A stretch of 64,000 nucleotides of DNA from Candidatus Limosilactobacillus merdigallinarum (GTDB taxonomy: Bacteria > Bacillota > Bacilli > Lactobacillales > Lactobacillaceae): assembly GCA_019114515.1 (NCBI GenBank), contig DXFH01000027.1:1-64000 (forward strand), given 5' to 3'. The notes below the pieces were generated by a model that saw only the letters and a program-made list of their open reading frames with translations, was not told the origin of the DNA and did not search any database. Shown here piece by piece: positions 53,366-64,000 of this stretch. The position numbers and the translations under genes were made by a program. Position 1 is the stretch's first letter; every line of letters starts with the position of its first letter.

Positions 53366-54112
53366 TTGACGGAGGTGCCAAAAATGGAGCACGAACGGAT
53401 CATAAAGCTAGACGGCCCAATGAACTTCCGTGATTTAGGCGGCTACCATACCACAGACGGTCACAGTACCAAGTGGAATATTATGTACCGCGCCGATGAC
53501 CTGAGCAGATTATCCTTCCATGATCGGCAAAAACTATCTGCTATGAATGTGACTGTTGATTGTGATCTTCGCAGCAGTTTTGAACAAATGGTTGCTCCTG
53601 ACAAGCATTGGCCCAATGTGAAGTACGTTGATGCCCATGTTTATGCACAAAATGGTGAAGGTGACGACCGATTGCAAATTCCAGGAGTTCATTCCTTTCC
53701 GAATATGCTGAGCAGTCACAGTCAGGAGGCTTTGAAAATTGTGATGCAGGAATTACTCATCTTACCCCAAGATGAAGCACTCGTTTTTCACTGCAGCGCC
53801 GGGAAAGATCGTACCGGAATGATTGCCGCACTCATCTTATCTGTCTTAGGAGTTGATGACGAAACGATCATTAAAGATTACCTTTTGACTAATCAACTCT
53901 ATAGTTTTGCGCGTGAAGACCAAATTACTAGCAATGATAAAATTACGCAGATGGTCGCTAAAATGAACGTCACTAAGGGAGACGGACCAGTCATGCAAGG
54001 ATTCTTGCAAACCATTCATGACGGCTGGGGCACAACTGCGCAATTATTTAAACAACAACTTGACTTTAGTACGACTGATCTGCAGCAGTTTCGTCAGAAA
54101 TTTTTAGTCTAA
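53366..54112 (+). CDS. tyrosine-protein phosphatase (Y_phosphatase3-like)
   Basis: NFRDLGGYHTTDG; HCSAGKDRTG P-loop; probable start MEHERII at 53384. Confidence 0.92.
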   Translation: MTEVPKMEHERIIKLDGPMNFRDLGGYHTTDGHSTKWNIMYRADDLSRLSFHDRQKLSAMNVTVDCDLRSSFEQMVAPDKHWPNVKYVDAHVYAQNGEGDDRLQIPGVHSFPNMLSSHSQEALKIVMQELLILPQDEALVFHCSAGKDRTGMIAALILSVLGVDDETIIKDYLLTNQLYSFAREDQITSNDKITQMVAKMNVTKGDGPVMQGFLQTIHDGWGTTAQLFKQQLDFSTTDLQQFRQKFLV

Positions 54113-54172
54113 CTAGTTCCCCCACGCATGGTAAAATTTAGTCAACGTTTTAAGTTATAGGAGGCAGCCACT

Positions 54173-55101
54173 ATGGAAGACTTTAAGGAAAAAAACTGCA
54201 AAATCGCGTTAATTCAAGATAGCCCTGTTCTCTTTGACAAACAGGCATCCACCGCCAAAGCAGTTAAATTAATCAAACAAGTAGCGACAGAAAAGCCGGA
54301 ATTGATTGTCTTTCCCGAACTTTTTATCCCCGGTTACCCATTTGGCATGAACTTTGGCTTCGTGGTTGGCGGCCGGCATGAATCTGGCCGCAAAGACTGG
54401 TGGCTGTATGCCGACAATTCATTGGTAGTCCCTGGTCCAGAAACCAAAGTACTCGGCCAAGCCGCTAAGGAAGCTAGTGCCTATTTAAGCATTGGTGTTT
54501 CTGAACGTGACAGGATTTCCGGTAGCTTATATAATTCGAACCTGATCTTTGGCCCTGATGGCAGTCTCTTGTCAGTTCATCGTAAACTCAAGCCTACCGG
54601 CAGCGAGCGCCTGGTTTGGGCTGATGCTAATAAGGACTACTTCCCCGTTGTTGATAGCCCTTGGGGAAAATGGGCAGCTTGATTTGCTGGGAAAGCTACA
54701 TGCCGCTTGCACGAGTAGCACTCTACCAGAAGGGAATCAGCATTTACATCTCCCCTAATACGAACGACAATCCGGAATGGCAAGACACGATCAAACATAT
54801 CGCCATTGAAGGCCATGTCTTCTTCATTAATTCAGACATGATCATCAATAAAAGCGATTATCCCGTTGATCGCCTGCATGCTAATGAAGAAATCGCAAAA
54901 TTAGATGATCACGTATGTCGTGGTGGAAGCTGTATTGTTGATCCTTATGGGCATTACCTAACGCAACCCGTTTGGGATCAAAAGACCATTATTTACGCCG
55001 ATTTACCGATGGAAGAAGTGCCCCAAAGCAAGATGGAAATGGATGCAATTGGCCACTACAGCCGTCCCGATGTTTTAGACCTGCATGTCAATGACAAATA
55101 A
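54173..55101 (+). pseudogene. nitrilase/carbon-nitrogen hydrolase, frameshifted
   Basis: 54173..54682 (FPELFIPGYP, KLKPTGSER) continues in another frame at 54661..55101 (GSLICWESYMPLARVALYQ, GGSCIVDPYG). Confidence 0.85.
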
Positions 55102-55110
55102 ACACACAGA

Positions 55111-55149
55111 AAACGAGGCAGAAATTTTTCGACTTCTGCCTCGTTTTTA
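55111..55149. terminator. bidirectional terminator
   Basis: AAAACGAGGCAGAAatttttcgacTTCTGCCTCGTTTTT. Confidence 0.85.
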
Positions 55150-55193
55150 TTTATCCAATTATTAGTTACCTAGTTATTAATTAACCTAGGTGA

Positions 55194-55670
55194 TTAATAA
55201 ACTGCCCCATCGTAAAAGCCAAAACTCAACCGGTTAAAGTTAAAGCTAGCCAGTTCTGACAATTTAATGAAGTTATCTGCTGCGCCAAAGGTCATCAAGT
55301 TAATTGGCTTGCCCCATTCATCATCTGGAATCACAACCAGGTTGTACTTACCTAAAGCACGGGCCATCCCTAATTCAACCCCCATGCCGACATCTTCAGC
55401 ACTTGGCAGATAAATCGCTAATACCAGGTCACTAGTCTGCACGCCAATCCGGTCACCATTGTAGGTAGCCGTTGCCCATTCACGGTCCTCTAGCAGTTCA
55501 GGATGCTGGTCGACCCGCAGCCCTTTATATTGGTGCTGCAGAGGGACGTATGAGTTTTCCACGTCAACGGTTGGATTGCCTTCAATCGCCTTCATTGCAG
55601 TTTGGTAAGCACGATTTTGCTTATCATTGAACCAACCAGCACAGAAGTAAACTGTTTTCGCTTTTGCCAT
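55194..55670 (-). CDS. nucleoside 2-deoxyribosyltransferase
   Basis: KTVYFCAGWFNDKQNRAYQ; DRIGVQTSDLVLAIYLPSAEDVGMGVELGMA. Confidence 0.93.
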   Translation of the reverse strand: MAKAKTVYFCAGWFNDKQNRAYQTAMKAIEGNPTVDVENSYVPLQHQYKGLRVDQHPELLEDREWATATYNGDRIGVQTSDLVLAIYLPSAEDVGMGVELGMARALGKYNLVVIPDDEWGKPINLMTFGAADNFIKLSELASFNFNRLSFGFYDGAVY

Positions 55671-55982
55671 AAAAATGTTCTCCTTTTATGTTTGTTTGAT
55701 TTAGTGATCACATTTTATCATATAAATTCGTTTAAAAACACGAACATTTAAAGATTTTTTGTTTTTACTCTGAAAACGTTTTTAATAATTGCTTTTTATT
55801 CAGCTGAGTTATGTTAGAATGATGGTGAGGGTCTAAGTATGAAGGATTTAATTGACAATAATCCCCTTTCATGTTACTGATCCTCGTATAATCATAGTAA
55901 TCTGTATTGTCAGATAATTAATTGCCTTTACTATGGTTCGGAAATGATTTATGGAAAATATTTCAGAAAGGACCTGAATCAT

Positions 55983-56915
55983 ATGTCAAGAAAAGTTGCA
56001 GTTATTGGAATGGGCCACGTTGGTTCTACTGTTGCTCACTACTTAGTCGCTTGTGGTTTCGTTGATGATTTAGTATTAATCGATAGCAATGAAGGCAAAG
56101 TTAATGCCGATGCGATCGACTTTGAAGATGCGATGGCTAACCTGCCATTCCACACTAACATCTACGTTAACGACTGGAGTCAATTAAAGGACACCGAAGT
56201 AATTATCTCCGCACTTGGTAACATCAAGCTGTTGGATAACCCAAAGGCTGACCGGTTTGGTGAATTAAACTTCAACCGGAACGCTGTACGGGAAGTCGCA
56301 CAAAAAATTAAGGAAAGCGGCTTTAATGGCAAGATCGTTGCCATTACCAACCCAGTAGACGTTATTACTTCAATGTACCAAGAATTAACTGGTCTCCCAA
56401 AGAAGCAAGTCATGGGTACTGGTACTGTCTTGGACACTGCCCGGATGCAAAAGGCCGTAGGTCAATTAGTCAATGTTGATCCACGTTCCGTTTCTGGCTA
56501 CAACTTAGGTGAACACGGTAACTCCCAATTCACTGCATGGTCCACTGTTAAGGTATTAGATCAGCCATTTACAAAGCTGGCTAAGGAAAAGGGCGTTGAC
56601 TTAAACAAGGTTAACGACGACATTAAGATGGGTGCTTGGCAAGTTATGAAGGGGAAGAAGTACACCAGCTATGGTGTTGCCACTGCTGCCGTTCGGATCA
56701 CCAATGCCATCCTTTCCAACAGTATGCTGGAATTACCAGTTTCCAACTACCGTGAAGAATATGGCGTCTACCTTTCATACCCTGCGATCATCGGCCGCGA
56801 TGGGATTGAAAAGCAATGCAAGCTTGACCTGACCGCTGACGAATTAGAGAAGTTGCAAAACTCCGCTAACTTCATTAAGGAAAAGACCCAAGAAAGCTTA
56901 AACCAAGCTAAGTAA
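55983..56915 (+). CDS. L-2-hydroxyisocaproate/L-lactate dehydrogenase family
   Basis: KVAVIGMGHVGSTVAHYL; GTGTVLDTARM; GEHGNSQ; ATG 55983 after gaaagga. Confidence 0.88.
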   Translation: MSRKVAVIGMGHVGSTVAHYLVACGFVDDLVLIDSNEGKVNADAIDFEDAMANLPFHTNIYVNDWSQLKDTEVIISALGNIKLLDNPKADRFGELNFNRNAVREVAQKIKESGFNGKIVAITNPVDVITSMYQELTGLPKKQVMGTGTVLDTARMQKAVGQLVNVDPRSVSGYNLGEHGNSQFTAWSTVKVLDQPFTKLAKEKGVDLNKVNDDIKMGAWQVMKGKKYTSYGVATAAVRITNAILSNSMLELPVSNYREEYGVYLSYPAIIGRDGIEKQCKLDLTADELEKLQNSANFIKEKTQESLNQAK

Positions 56916-56934
56916 TAATTTTAATGAATAACAA

Positions 56935-56969
56935 GAAAAGGAGCTGGATTATTTCCAGCTCCTTTTTTT
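56935..56969. terminator. bidirectional terminator
   Basis: GAAAAGGAGCTGGattattTCCAGCTCCTTTTTTT. Confidence 0.85.
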
Positions 56970-56988
56970 ATGTCTGATTGAGTTTAAA

Positions 56989-58287
56989 TTATGGACGCAG
57001 ACGGTTGATCATCCGTGGGAATGGAATGTTCATCCGAATGTGATCTTGCAAGGTAACCCATGCTAAGAACCGTTCCAGCCCCATTCCGAAACCAGAGTGC
57101 GGAACGGAACCATACTTACGTAAGTCATCGTACCAGCCATAGTCTTTCTTGCTTAATCCGTTTTCTTCCAGCTTGCTGGTGATGTAGTCGTAATCGTAAG
57201 AACGTTCAGATCCACCGATAATTTCACCGTAGCCTTCTGGAGCTAACAGGTCTGCACAGATAACTTGACGGTCATCTTCAGGGTCTGTTGGCATGTAGAA
57301 TGCCTTGATTGCCCGTGGGTAGTTCTTGATGAAGACTGGCTTGTTAAATTGGTCAGCCAGGTAAGTTTCTTCTGGTGAACCAAAGTCGTCGCCATACTTA
57401 ACATCCAGGCCACCCTTTTGCAGCATTTCAATGGCTTCCTTGTAAGTAACCCGTGGGTATGGGAGCTCAGTAAATGGCTTCAAGCTTTCTACTGAACGGC
57501 CAACCATCTCCAATTCAGTAGCACAGTGATCAATCAGGTCTTGAATCAGGTAAGCAACGTATTGCTCCTGAATTTCTTCGCTTTCTTCTTCATGGCACCA
57601 TGCCATTTCTGGTTCAATCATCCAGAATTCGGTCATGTGACGACGGGTCTTTGACTTTTCAGCCCGGAAAGTTGGCCCCATCGTGTAAATCCGACTCAAT
57701 GCCATCGCGCCGGCTTCACCATACAGCTGACCAGACTGTGACAGGTAGGCATCCGTATCGAAATACTTAACATCAAACAAGTCCGTTGTGCCTTCTGGTG
57801 CAGAAGAAGTCAAGATTGGGGCATCAAACTGGGTGAAGCCATGCTTGTCGAAGAATTCCATGGTTGCCAGCTTAACCCGACTACGAATCCGCATCAGTGC
57901 CCACGGCTTGCGCGAACGTAACCATAAGTGACGATGGTCCAACAGGAATTCAATCCCGTGTTCCTTGTTACCGATTGGGTAATCATCACTCTTACCCACA
58001 ATTTGGATGTCGCTTAACTGGATTTCATAACCAGACTTAGAACGCTTATCTTCATCAATCGTTCCCGTAACCATCATACTGGTTTCTTGGTGAACGTCGT
58101 GACGAGCCATTTCAAAGACTTCTTCAGAAACCTGGTCCTTCTTCAAAATTCCTTGGAAAAAGCCGGTCCCATCACGTAACTGCAAGAAGGCAATCTTACC
58201 ACTGGAACGCTTGTCAGTTAACCAAACGCCTAACTTAACTTCTTTGCCAACATAATCTTTAGCTTGGCTAATCGTAATTTGATCCAT
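56989..58287 (-). CDS. asnS: asparaginyl-tRNA synthetase
   Basis: [58 protein letters not shown] 58287. Confidence 0.97.
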   Translation of the reverse strand: MDQITISQAKDYVGKEVKLGVWLTDKRSSGKIAFLQLRDGTGFFQGILKKDQVSEEVFEMARHDVHQETSMMVTGTIDEDKRSKSGYEIQLSDIQIVGKSDDYPIGNKEHGIEFLLDHRHLWLRSRKPWALMRIRSRVKLATMEFFDKHGFTQFDAPILTSSAPEGTTDLFDVKYFDTDAYLSQSGQLYGEAGAMALSRIYTMGPTFRAEKSKTRRHMTEFWMIEPEMAWCHEEESEEIQEQYVAYLIQDLIDHCATELEMVGRSVESLKPFTELPYPRVTYKEAIEMLQKGGLDVKYGDDFGSPEETYLADQFNKPVFIKNYPRAIKAFYMPTDPEDDRQVICADLLAPEGYGEIIGGSERSYDYDYITSKLEENGLSKKDYGWYDDLRKYGSVPHSGFGMGLERFLAWVTLQDHIRMNIPFPRMINRLRP

Positions 58288-58319
58288 AATTAAGTCCCCC
58301 ATTATTTGGATTAAGGACG

Positions 58320-58590
58320 CAAAATAAAAAGCCTTCCGTCCCCTCTTTATGGGACGAAAGGCTTCTTTCCGCGGTGCCACCCAAATTATCCGAAAACTCA
58401 GATCTCTTAGTGAGTACATTCATACTCATCCGACGATAACGTGTCGGCAACGGCTAAGTCTACTTTGGAATAACCATTTGGGTTAGCAACTGGAAAGGGT
58501 TTTTCAACGCGGCAGGGTCTGCTAAGTTCTCACTATCCTTAGCTCACTGGACGAATTACCAACGTTTACTCGTCTTTCTTATCGTTTTTT
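58320..58590 (-). promoter_or_regulatory. T-box leader of asnS
   Basis: GGGTGGCACCGCGG T-box on the minus strand and AAGCCTTtcGTCCC...GGGACggAAGGCTTTTTA terminator. Confidence 0.93.
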
Positions 58591-58795
58591 AAACTATAGT
58601 TATTATTTTAGACAATCTCAACTTGAAGTCAAGTTTCTTTTGAGTGGAAACTGTAATCAAACACTGTCAATTGGCGTTAAACCATAAATTGAATACCTTC
58701 CCTGAATTTCATTATTAAGGGAAAATTCAGGGAAAAACGTCAAAAATTGGTATAGCTATAACTTCCGTAATAAGTTAATTCCTAGTTGAATAGGA

Positions 58796-60631
58796 TTACT
58801 TATCGTCAATCTCCTCATCGGTCTTCAACACCGCCATAAAAGCAGCTTGAGGGATGTCGACTTTTCCGACAGCTTTCATCCGTTTCTTACCACGCTTTTG
58901 CTTTTCCAGCAGCTTAGCACGCCGATCCGGGTCACCGGTGTGAATCCGGGCAGTAACATCCTTCCGGTAAGCCTTGATATTAGTCCGCGCAATAATCTTC
59001 GAACCAATGGCTGCTTGAATTGGAATTTCAAAGTTTTGCCGTGGGATAATCTCCTTTAACTTGCTGGCAATCTCCCGACCCCGTTCAGCCGCAAAATCCT
59101 TGTGGGTAATGAAGCTCAAGGCATCCACCTTGTCGCCATTCAGCAGGATATCAATCTTCACCAGTTCAGAAGCACGATAATCATCCAGCTCATAGTCTAG
59201 TGATGCATAACCACGGGTACTCGATTTCAATTTGTCAAAGAAGTCATAGATAATTTCGGCCAATGGGATGTGATAAATGACATCCACACGGGTATCACTT
59301 AAGTATTCCATCGTGTCGAACTGGCCCCGCTTGCGCTGACACAATTCCATTACCGGGCCAACGTAATCATTCGGCACCATAATTGATGCCTTAACATACG
59401 GTTCTTTGATATCCTTGATTTCGGAGGCGTCCGGCATGTCTGCGGGGTTCTCCACTTCCTTCATAGAGCCGTCATGCAAGTCAACATGGTAAGTAACTGA
59501 AGGCGCCGTCGTAATCAAGTCTAAGTCAAACTCCCGTTCCAGGCGTTCCTGAACCACATCCATATGCAGCATTCCTAAGAATCCGCAACGGAAACCAAAG
59601 CCCAATGCCTGTGACGATTCCGGTTCAAAGGTCAAAGCGGCATCGTTTAATTGCAATTTCTCTAACGCGTCACGCAAATCATTGAATTTAGCGTTATCAG
59701 TTGGGTAAAGACCAGCGTAGACCATTGGCTGCATCTTCCGGTAGCCCTTCAGTGGTTCTGCCGTCGGATGGTCAGCGCTCGTTACCGTATCACCGACCTG
59801 CGTATCTTTAATATCCTTAATAGCCGCCGTAATGTAACCAACATCACCGGCCATTAGTAGATCACGCGCCAATGGCTTTGGTGAATTAATACCGACTTCA
59901 GCGACTTCATATTCAGTACCACCGTTCATCAACTTGATGCGGTCACCCTTTTTAACGGTGCCCTCAAAGACCCGGACACTTAATACCACACCACGATAAT
60001 CATCGTACTTGGAATCAAAAATCAATGCCTTTAATGGGGCCGTTAAATCGCCGGTCGGTGCCGGCACATCCTTGACAATCTTTTCTAAGACTTCCGGCAC
60101 GCCTTTCCCCGTTTTGGCACTAATGTCAACGGCCTCATCAGTGTCCAAACCGATTTCATCTTCAATCTGTTTCTTCGTCCCTTCAGGATCCGCTGAAGGT
60201 AAGTCGATTTTATTGATAACCGGTAAAATCGACAAGTCATTATCCAGTGCCAGATAGACATTGGCTAATGTTTGTGCCTCGACCCCTTGAGTAGCATCCA
60301 CTACCAGGATGGCCCCTTCACAGGCCGCCAGTGAACGTGATACTTCATAAGAGAAGTCCACATGTCCTGGCGTATCAATTAAGTGGAAAATGTAGTCTTC
60401 CCCGTTTTTAGCGTGATAGGTTAAGGCCACCGCGTTTAGTTTAATGGTAATGCCACGTTCACGTTCCAGAGGCATGTCATCAAGCACTTGGTCCTTCATC
60501 TCACGTTTAGAAATTGAATCAGTTAATTCCAAAATGCGGTCGGCCAAAGTAGACTTCCCATGGTCAATGTGAGCCACAATGGAGAAGTTACGGATATGCT
60601 TCTGCCGTTCTTTTAATTTATCTAGATCCAT
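58796..60631 (-). CDS. lepA: elongation factor 4
   Basis: [42 protein letters not shown]. Confidence 0.98.
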   Translation of the reverse strand: MDLDKLKERQKHIRNFSIVAHIDHGKSTLADRILELTDSISKREMKDQVLDDMPLERERGITIKLNAVALTYHAKNGEDYIFHLIDTPGHVDFSYEVSRSLAACEGAILVVDATQGVEAQTLANVYLALDNDLSILPVINKIDLPSADPEGTKKQIEDEIGLDTDEAVDISAKTGKGVPEVLEKIVKDVPAPTGDLTAPLKALIFDSKYDDYRGVVLSVRVFEGTVKKGDRIKLMNGGTEYEVAEVGINSPKPLARDLLMAGDVGYITAAIKDIKDTQVGDTVTSADHPTAEPLKGYRKMQPMVYAGLYPTDNAKFNDLRDALEKLQLNDAALTFEPESSQALGFGFRCGFLGMLHMDVVQERLEREFDLDLITTAPSVTYHVDLHDGSMKEVENPADMPDASEIKDIKEPYVKASIMVPNDYVGPVMELCQRKRGQFDTMEYLSDTRVDVIYHIPLAEIIYDFFDKLKSSTRGYASLDYELDDYRASELVKIDILLNGDKVDALSFITHKDFAAERGREIASKLKEIIPRQNFEIPIQAAIGSKIIARTNIKAYRKDVTARIHTGDPDRRAKLLEKQKRGKKRMKAVGKVDIPQAAFMAVLKTDEEIDDK

Positions 60632-60705
60632 AAATTTATTACTCGCTTTCGCTGCATTCTACTTTTCATTATAACAAGTTGCAGGCCCTTCCGTCAGCAC
60701 CACGA

Positions 60706-60753
60706 CAAAAAGGGCGTGGCATGAGGACAATCAGACCCCCGTCACGCTCTTTT
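60706..60753 (-). terminator. dnaJ terminator
   Basis: AAAGAGCGTGac...tgcCACGCCCTTTTT on the minus strand. Confidence 0.7.
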
Positions 60754-60765
60754 AGCTTGCTTTGC

Positions 60766-61923
60766 TTAATTCTTATTATCGTCAAAGGCATCCTTTAGTT
60801 TATCAAAGAAGCCGTTTTTAACACCCTTTACGTCTTCACCAGATGCAGCCGCGAAAGCCATCATTGCTTCCTTCTGCTTCTTGTTCAAACTAGTTGGGGT
60901 TTTAACGTGAATACGAACATGTTCATCACCATTGCCCTTGCCGTTCAGCCGCGGTACACCTTTGCCACGTAAACGGAAATTGGTCTCCGATTGCGTACCA
61001 GCAGGAACCTTCAAGTCAACGTCGCCATGAACAGTCTGTACCTTGATCTTATCGCCTAAAGCGGCTTGTGAGAAGCTGATGTCTTGGTCAACATAAATGG
61101 TCGTCCCATCACGCTTAAAGACGCGGCTTGGTGTGACGTGGAATAACAGGTAAAGGTCACCATAAGGGCCACCGTTCTTACCAGCTTCACCTTGGCCTTG
61201 CAGACGCATTTGCTGACCATCATCAACCCCGGCAGGCACCTTAACCTTCAAAGCATGACGCTCTTGGACATGGCCACTGCCGCCACAGTTGGCACAACGA
61301 TCTTCCGGCTTGATTTCCTTACCCGTACCATTACAGTTAGGACAAGTTTCTTGCGACTGCATCATGCCCATCATTGTCCGCCGCTGACGAACGACAAAGC
61401 CACGGCCGCCACATTCATGACAAGTTTGCGCAGATCTACCAGGACGTAAACCACTGCCGTGACAAACATTACATTCTGCTTCCCGGTTATATTTGATCTC
61501 GGTTTCCTTGCCATTAATTGCTTCCATGAACTTTAACGTCATGGTGTATTGCAAATCACGACCCTGCTGTGGCGCAGTCGGATCACGGCGTGCACGGCCA
61601 CCACCGAAGATATCGCCAAAGATGTCGCCAAAGTCGCTGAAACCAGCTTGACTAAATCCTTGATTAGCACCAAAGCCGCCAAAGCCTTGTCCAGCACCAG
61701 CATTCGGACCAGCAGAACCAAATTGGTCATACTGAGCCCTTTTTTGCTTATCAGACAAAACTTCATGTGCTTCGTTAATCTTCTTAAATTTTTCTTCGGC
61801 ACCAGGAGCGTGGTTAACATCTGGATGGTACTTTGCCGCTAATTTACGGTAAGCATGATTAATCTCGTCTTCCGAAGCATCCTTGCTAACCCCGAGAATG
61901 TCGTAATAATTTTCTTCAGCCAT
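60766..61923 (-). CDS. dnaJ: chaperone DnaJ
   Basis: J domain [32 protein letters not shown]; four CxxCxGxG repeats. Confidence 0.99.
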   Translation of the reverse strand: MAEENYYDILGVSKDASEDEINHAYRKLAAKYHPDVNHAPGAEEKFKKINEAHEVLSDKQKRAQYDQFGSAGPNAGAGQGFGGFGANQGFSQAGFSDFGDIFGDIFGGGRARRDPTAPQQGRDLQYTMTLKFMEAINGKETEIKYNREAECNVCHGSGLRPGRSAQTCHECGGRGFVVRQRRTMMGMMQSQETCPNCNGTGKEIKPEDRCANCGGSGHVQERHALKVKVPAGVDDGQQMRLQGQGEAGKNGGPYGDLYLLFHVTPSRVFKRDGTTIYVDQDISFSQAALGDKIKVQTVHGDVDLKVPAGTQSETNFRLRGKGVPRLNGKGNGDEHVRIHVKTPTSLNKKQKEAMMAFAAASGEDVKGVKNGFFDKLKDAFDDNKN

Positions 61924-62131
61924 TTACATCCCTCATCTAGAAAATCTAAATCACAGTATAGCATGCTGCTTTTAGTACGCAAATATAAGCAACTGTACCT
62001 AGTGATGTCCTAACGCAAAGAGGTCGCCAGTTTTCGGTTTCCCGGATGCTAGCGGCCATTTTGCGTTCTGTGATGATAATCACCATTTGGATTAAGTCAT
62101 TAGGACCTAATCACAGACCGATTATCAAACA

Positions 62132-64000
62132 TTATTTCTTGTCGTCAGGGTTAACTTCTTCAAAATCGCCGTCAACAGTGCTGCCATTGCCGCCGTTGTT
62201 GGAGTTGTTGTTACCACCATTGTTGGTTGGTCCAGCTTGTGGGCCGTCTTGAGCGCCACCCTGCTGCTGGTTACCTTGAGCCTGTTGGTAAAGCTTTACG
62301 GTCAAGTCTTGGACAATCTTGTTCAATGCATCCTTCTTGGACTTCATTTCTTCAAGGTTGTTGTCATCCTTAGCTTTTTGCAAAGCCTTCTTGGCGTCTT
62401 CAGCCTTCTTGATTTCGTCGTCAGAAACCTTGCCCTTGAGTTCCTTCAACGTCTTATCAGTCTGGAAGAGCAGCTGATCAGTTTCGTTACGCAGGTCAGC
62501 TTCTTCCTTCTTCTTCTTGTCGGCGTCGGCGTGCTCTTCGGCATCCTTCTTCATCCGTTCAATTTCTTCGTCCGACAGACCTGAAGAAGACTTGATAGTA
62601 ATGTTTTGCTTCTTGTGGGTACCTTGATCTTCGGCAGAAACATTAACAATCCCGTTCTTGTCGATATCGAAGGTAACCTTAATCTGCGGAACACCACGTG
62701 GTGCAGGTGGAATGTCCGTCAGTTGGAAGTTGCCAAGCGTCTTGTCATCGGCTGCCATTGGCCGTTCACCTTGCAGAACATGAATATCTACGGCTGGCTG
62801 GTTATCAGCAGCAGTGGAGAAGATTTGACTCTTGGAGGTTGGGATGGTCGTGTTACGATCAATCAACTTCGTGAAGACACCACCCATGGTTTCAATACCA
62901 AGTGACAGTGGCGTAACATCCAGCAAAACAACATCCTTAACATCACCGGTCAGAACACCACCTTGAATAGCGGCACCTAAAGCAACGGCTTCGTCAGGGT
63001 TAATGGAGTGGTTAGGTTCCTTACCAGTCAATTCCTTAACCATTTCCTGAACGGCTGGAATACGAGTAGAACCACCATTTAAGATAACTTCATCAATGTC
63101 GGAGAACTGTAAGCCAGCATCCTTCATCGCATTCAGTACTGGTTGCTTCGTTTTTTCAACCAAGTCATTGGTCATTTGGTTGAAGTGTGCACGAGTAAGG
63201 GTTTGTTCCAAGTGCAATGGACCATTTTCACCAGATGAGATGAATGGCAGACTGATTTGTGTTTCTTGAACACCAGAAAGGTCCTTCTTAGCCTTTTCAG
63301 CGGCATCCTTCAAACGTTGCAGGGCCATCTTGTCTTGTGACAGGTCAACGCCATGTTCCTGCTTGAAGCCGTCAATCAGCCAGTCCATAATCTTCTGGTC
63401 GAAGTCATCCCCACCTAAGTGAGTATCACCGTTAGTTGACAGTACTTGGAAGACACCATCACCTAATTGCAGGATGGAAACGTCAAAGGTCCCACCACCA
63501 AGGTCGTAAACCAGGATCTTTTCATCCTTGTTCTTCTTGTCCAGACCATAAGCCAATGAAGAAGCAGTAGGTTCGTTGATAATCCGCTTGACATCTAAGC
63601 CAGCGATCTTACCAGCATCCTTAGTAGCTTGCCGCTGGGCATCGTTAAAGTAAGCTGGCACCGTGATAACAGCCTTATCAACTGTATCACCAATGTAGTC
63701 TTCAGCATACTTCTTGATGTATTGCAGGATCATAGCGGAGATTTCTTGTGGTGTATATTTCTTACCTTCGATATCTACCGTGTAGCCTGCTTCGCCCATG
63801 TGTGACTTGATTGAAGTAATCGTGTTAGGGTTAGTGATTGCTTGCCGCTTGGCAACTTCACCAACCTGAGTTTCACCATTCTTAAAGGAAACAACAGATG
63901 GAGTCGTCCGGCCACCTTCAGGGTTGGTGATGATCTTTGGTTGGTCACCTTCCATGACAGCGACAGCGGAGTTGGTAGTCCCTAAGTCAATTCCGATAAT
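62132..64000 (-). CDS. dnaK: chaperone DnaK (5' end beyond the window)
   Basis: [31 protein letters not shown]-terminus; reading frame continues to the window edge ([18 protein letters not shown]). Confidence 0.99.
   Translation of the reverse strand: MIGIDLGTTNSAVAVMEGDQPKIITNPEGGRTTPSVVSFKNGETQVGEVAKRQAITNPNTITSIKSHMGEAGYTVDIEGKKYTPQEISAMILQYIKKYAEDYIGDTVDKAVITVPAYFNDAQRQATKDAGKIAGLDVKRIINEPTASSLAYGLDKKNKDEKILVYDLGGGTFDVSILQLGDGVFQVLSTNGDTHLGGDDFDQKIMDWLIDGFKQEHGVDLSQDKMALQRLKDAAEKAKKDLSGVQETQISLPFISSGENGPLHLEQTLTRAHFNQMTNDLVEKTKQPVLNAMKDAGLQFSDIDEVILNGGSTRIPAVQEMVKELTGKEPNHSINPDEAVALGAAIQGGVLTGDVKDVVLLDVTPLSLGIETMGGVFTKLIDRNTTIPTSKSQIFSTAADNQPAVDIHVLQGERPMAADDKTLGNFQLTDIPPAPRGVPQIKVTFDIDKNGIVNVSAEDQGTHKKQNITIKSSSGLSDEEIERMKKDAEEHADADKKKKEEADLRNETDQLLFQTDKTLKELKGKVSDDEIKKAEDAKKALQKAKDDNNLEEMKSKKDALNKIVQDLTVKLYQQAQGNQQQGGAQDGPQAGPTNNGGNNNSNNGGNGSTVDGDFEEVNPDDKK

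Noticed and set aside
62237-62905. Plus-strand ORFs antisense to dnaK
   Set aside because: Shadow ORFs of dnaK; hydrophobic look is the complement of charged Lys/Glu codons.

Overview
This 64 kb window is low/medium-GC Lactobacillaceae chromosome, probably Limosilactobacillus-like; genus is inferred from protein content only. Most of it is core genome on the minus strand. Main blocks: the start of an exopolysaccharide (EPS) locus (LCP, Wzd, Wze, Wzh, sugar transferase, GT2, EpsG-like); a cluster of zinc-ribbon membrane proteins with a PrsW-like protease; pepT, nif3-like and trmK; a lysine/DAP operon behind a lysine riboswitch, with divergent dapF; rpoD and dnaG; glyQS, hisS-aspS and asnS, each behind a T-box; recO, era, dgkA, ybeY, phoH, yqeY and rpsU; an amino-acid ABC transporter operon; dtd, relA/spoT, rsmE and prmA; ldh; an L-2-hydroxyacid dehydrogenase; lepA, dnaJ and dnaK (5' end of dnaK truncated by the window edge). 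The most interesting signal lies upstream of the URO-D-like gene and ABC transporter operon (about 44330-44560, minus strand). It has a consensus promoter, a strong RBS, an unlisted 32-codon ORF (MLSLFNFECCACTDINKRTDMVSVGGLFAVHA) with three clustered Cys codons, and a strong intrinsic terminator. A 12-nt stretch of the ORF can pair with the terminator's 5' arm and loop, and another 12-nt stem sequesters the Cys codons. This is the layout of a ribosome-mediated, cysteine-responsive transcription attenuator. Other findings: three disrupted genes (zinc-ribbon/PrsW frameshift, GPH transporter in-frame stop, nitrilase single-base frameshift), an amidase gene with no canonical start codon for its signal anchor, natural poly-His and Gly-Tyr tracts in EPS proteins, an IS3-like IR-IR hairpin, and structured intergenic elements at recO/era and dnaK/dnaJ. 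No CRISPR array, rRNA, tRNA or intact transposase was seen.
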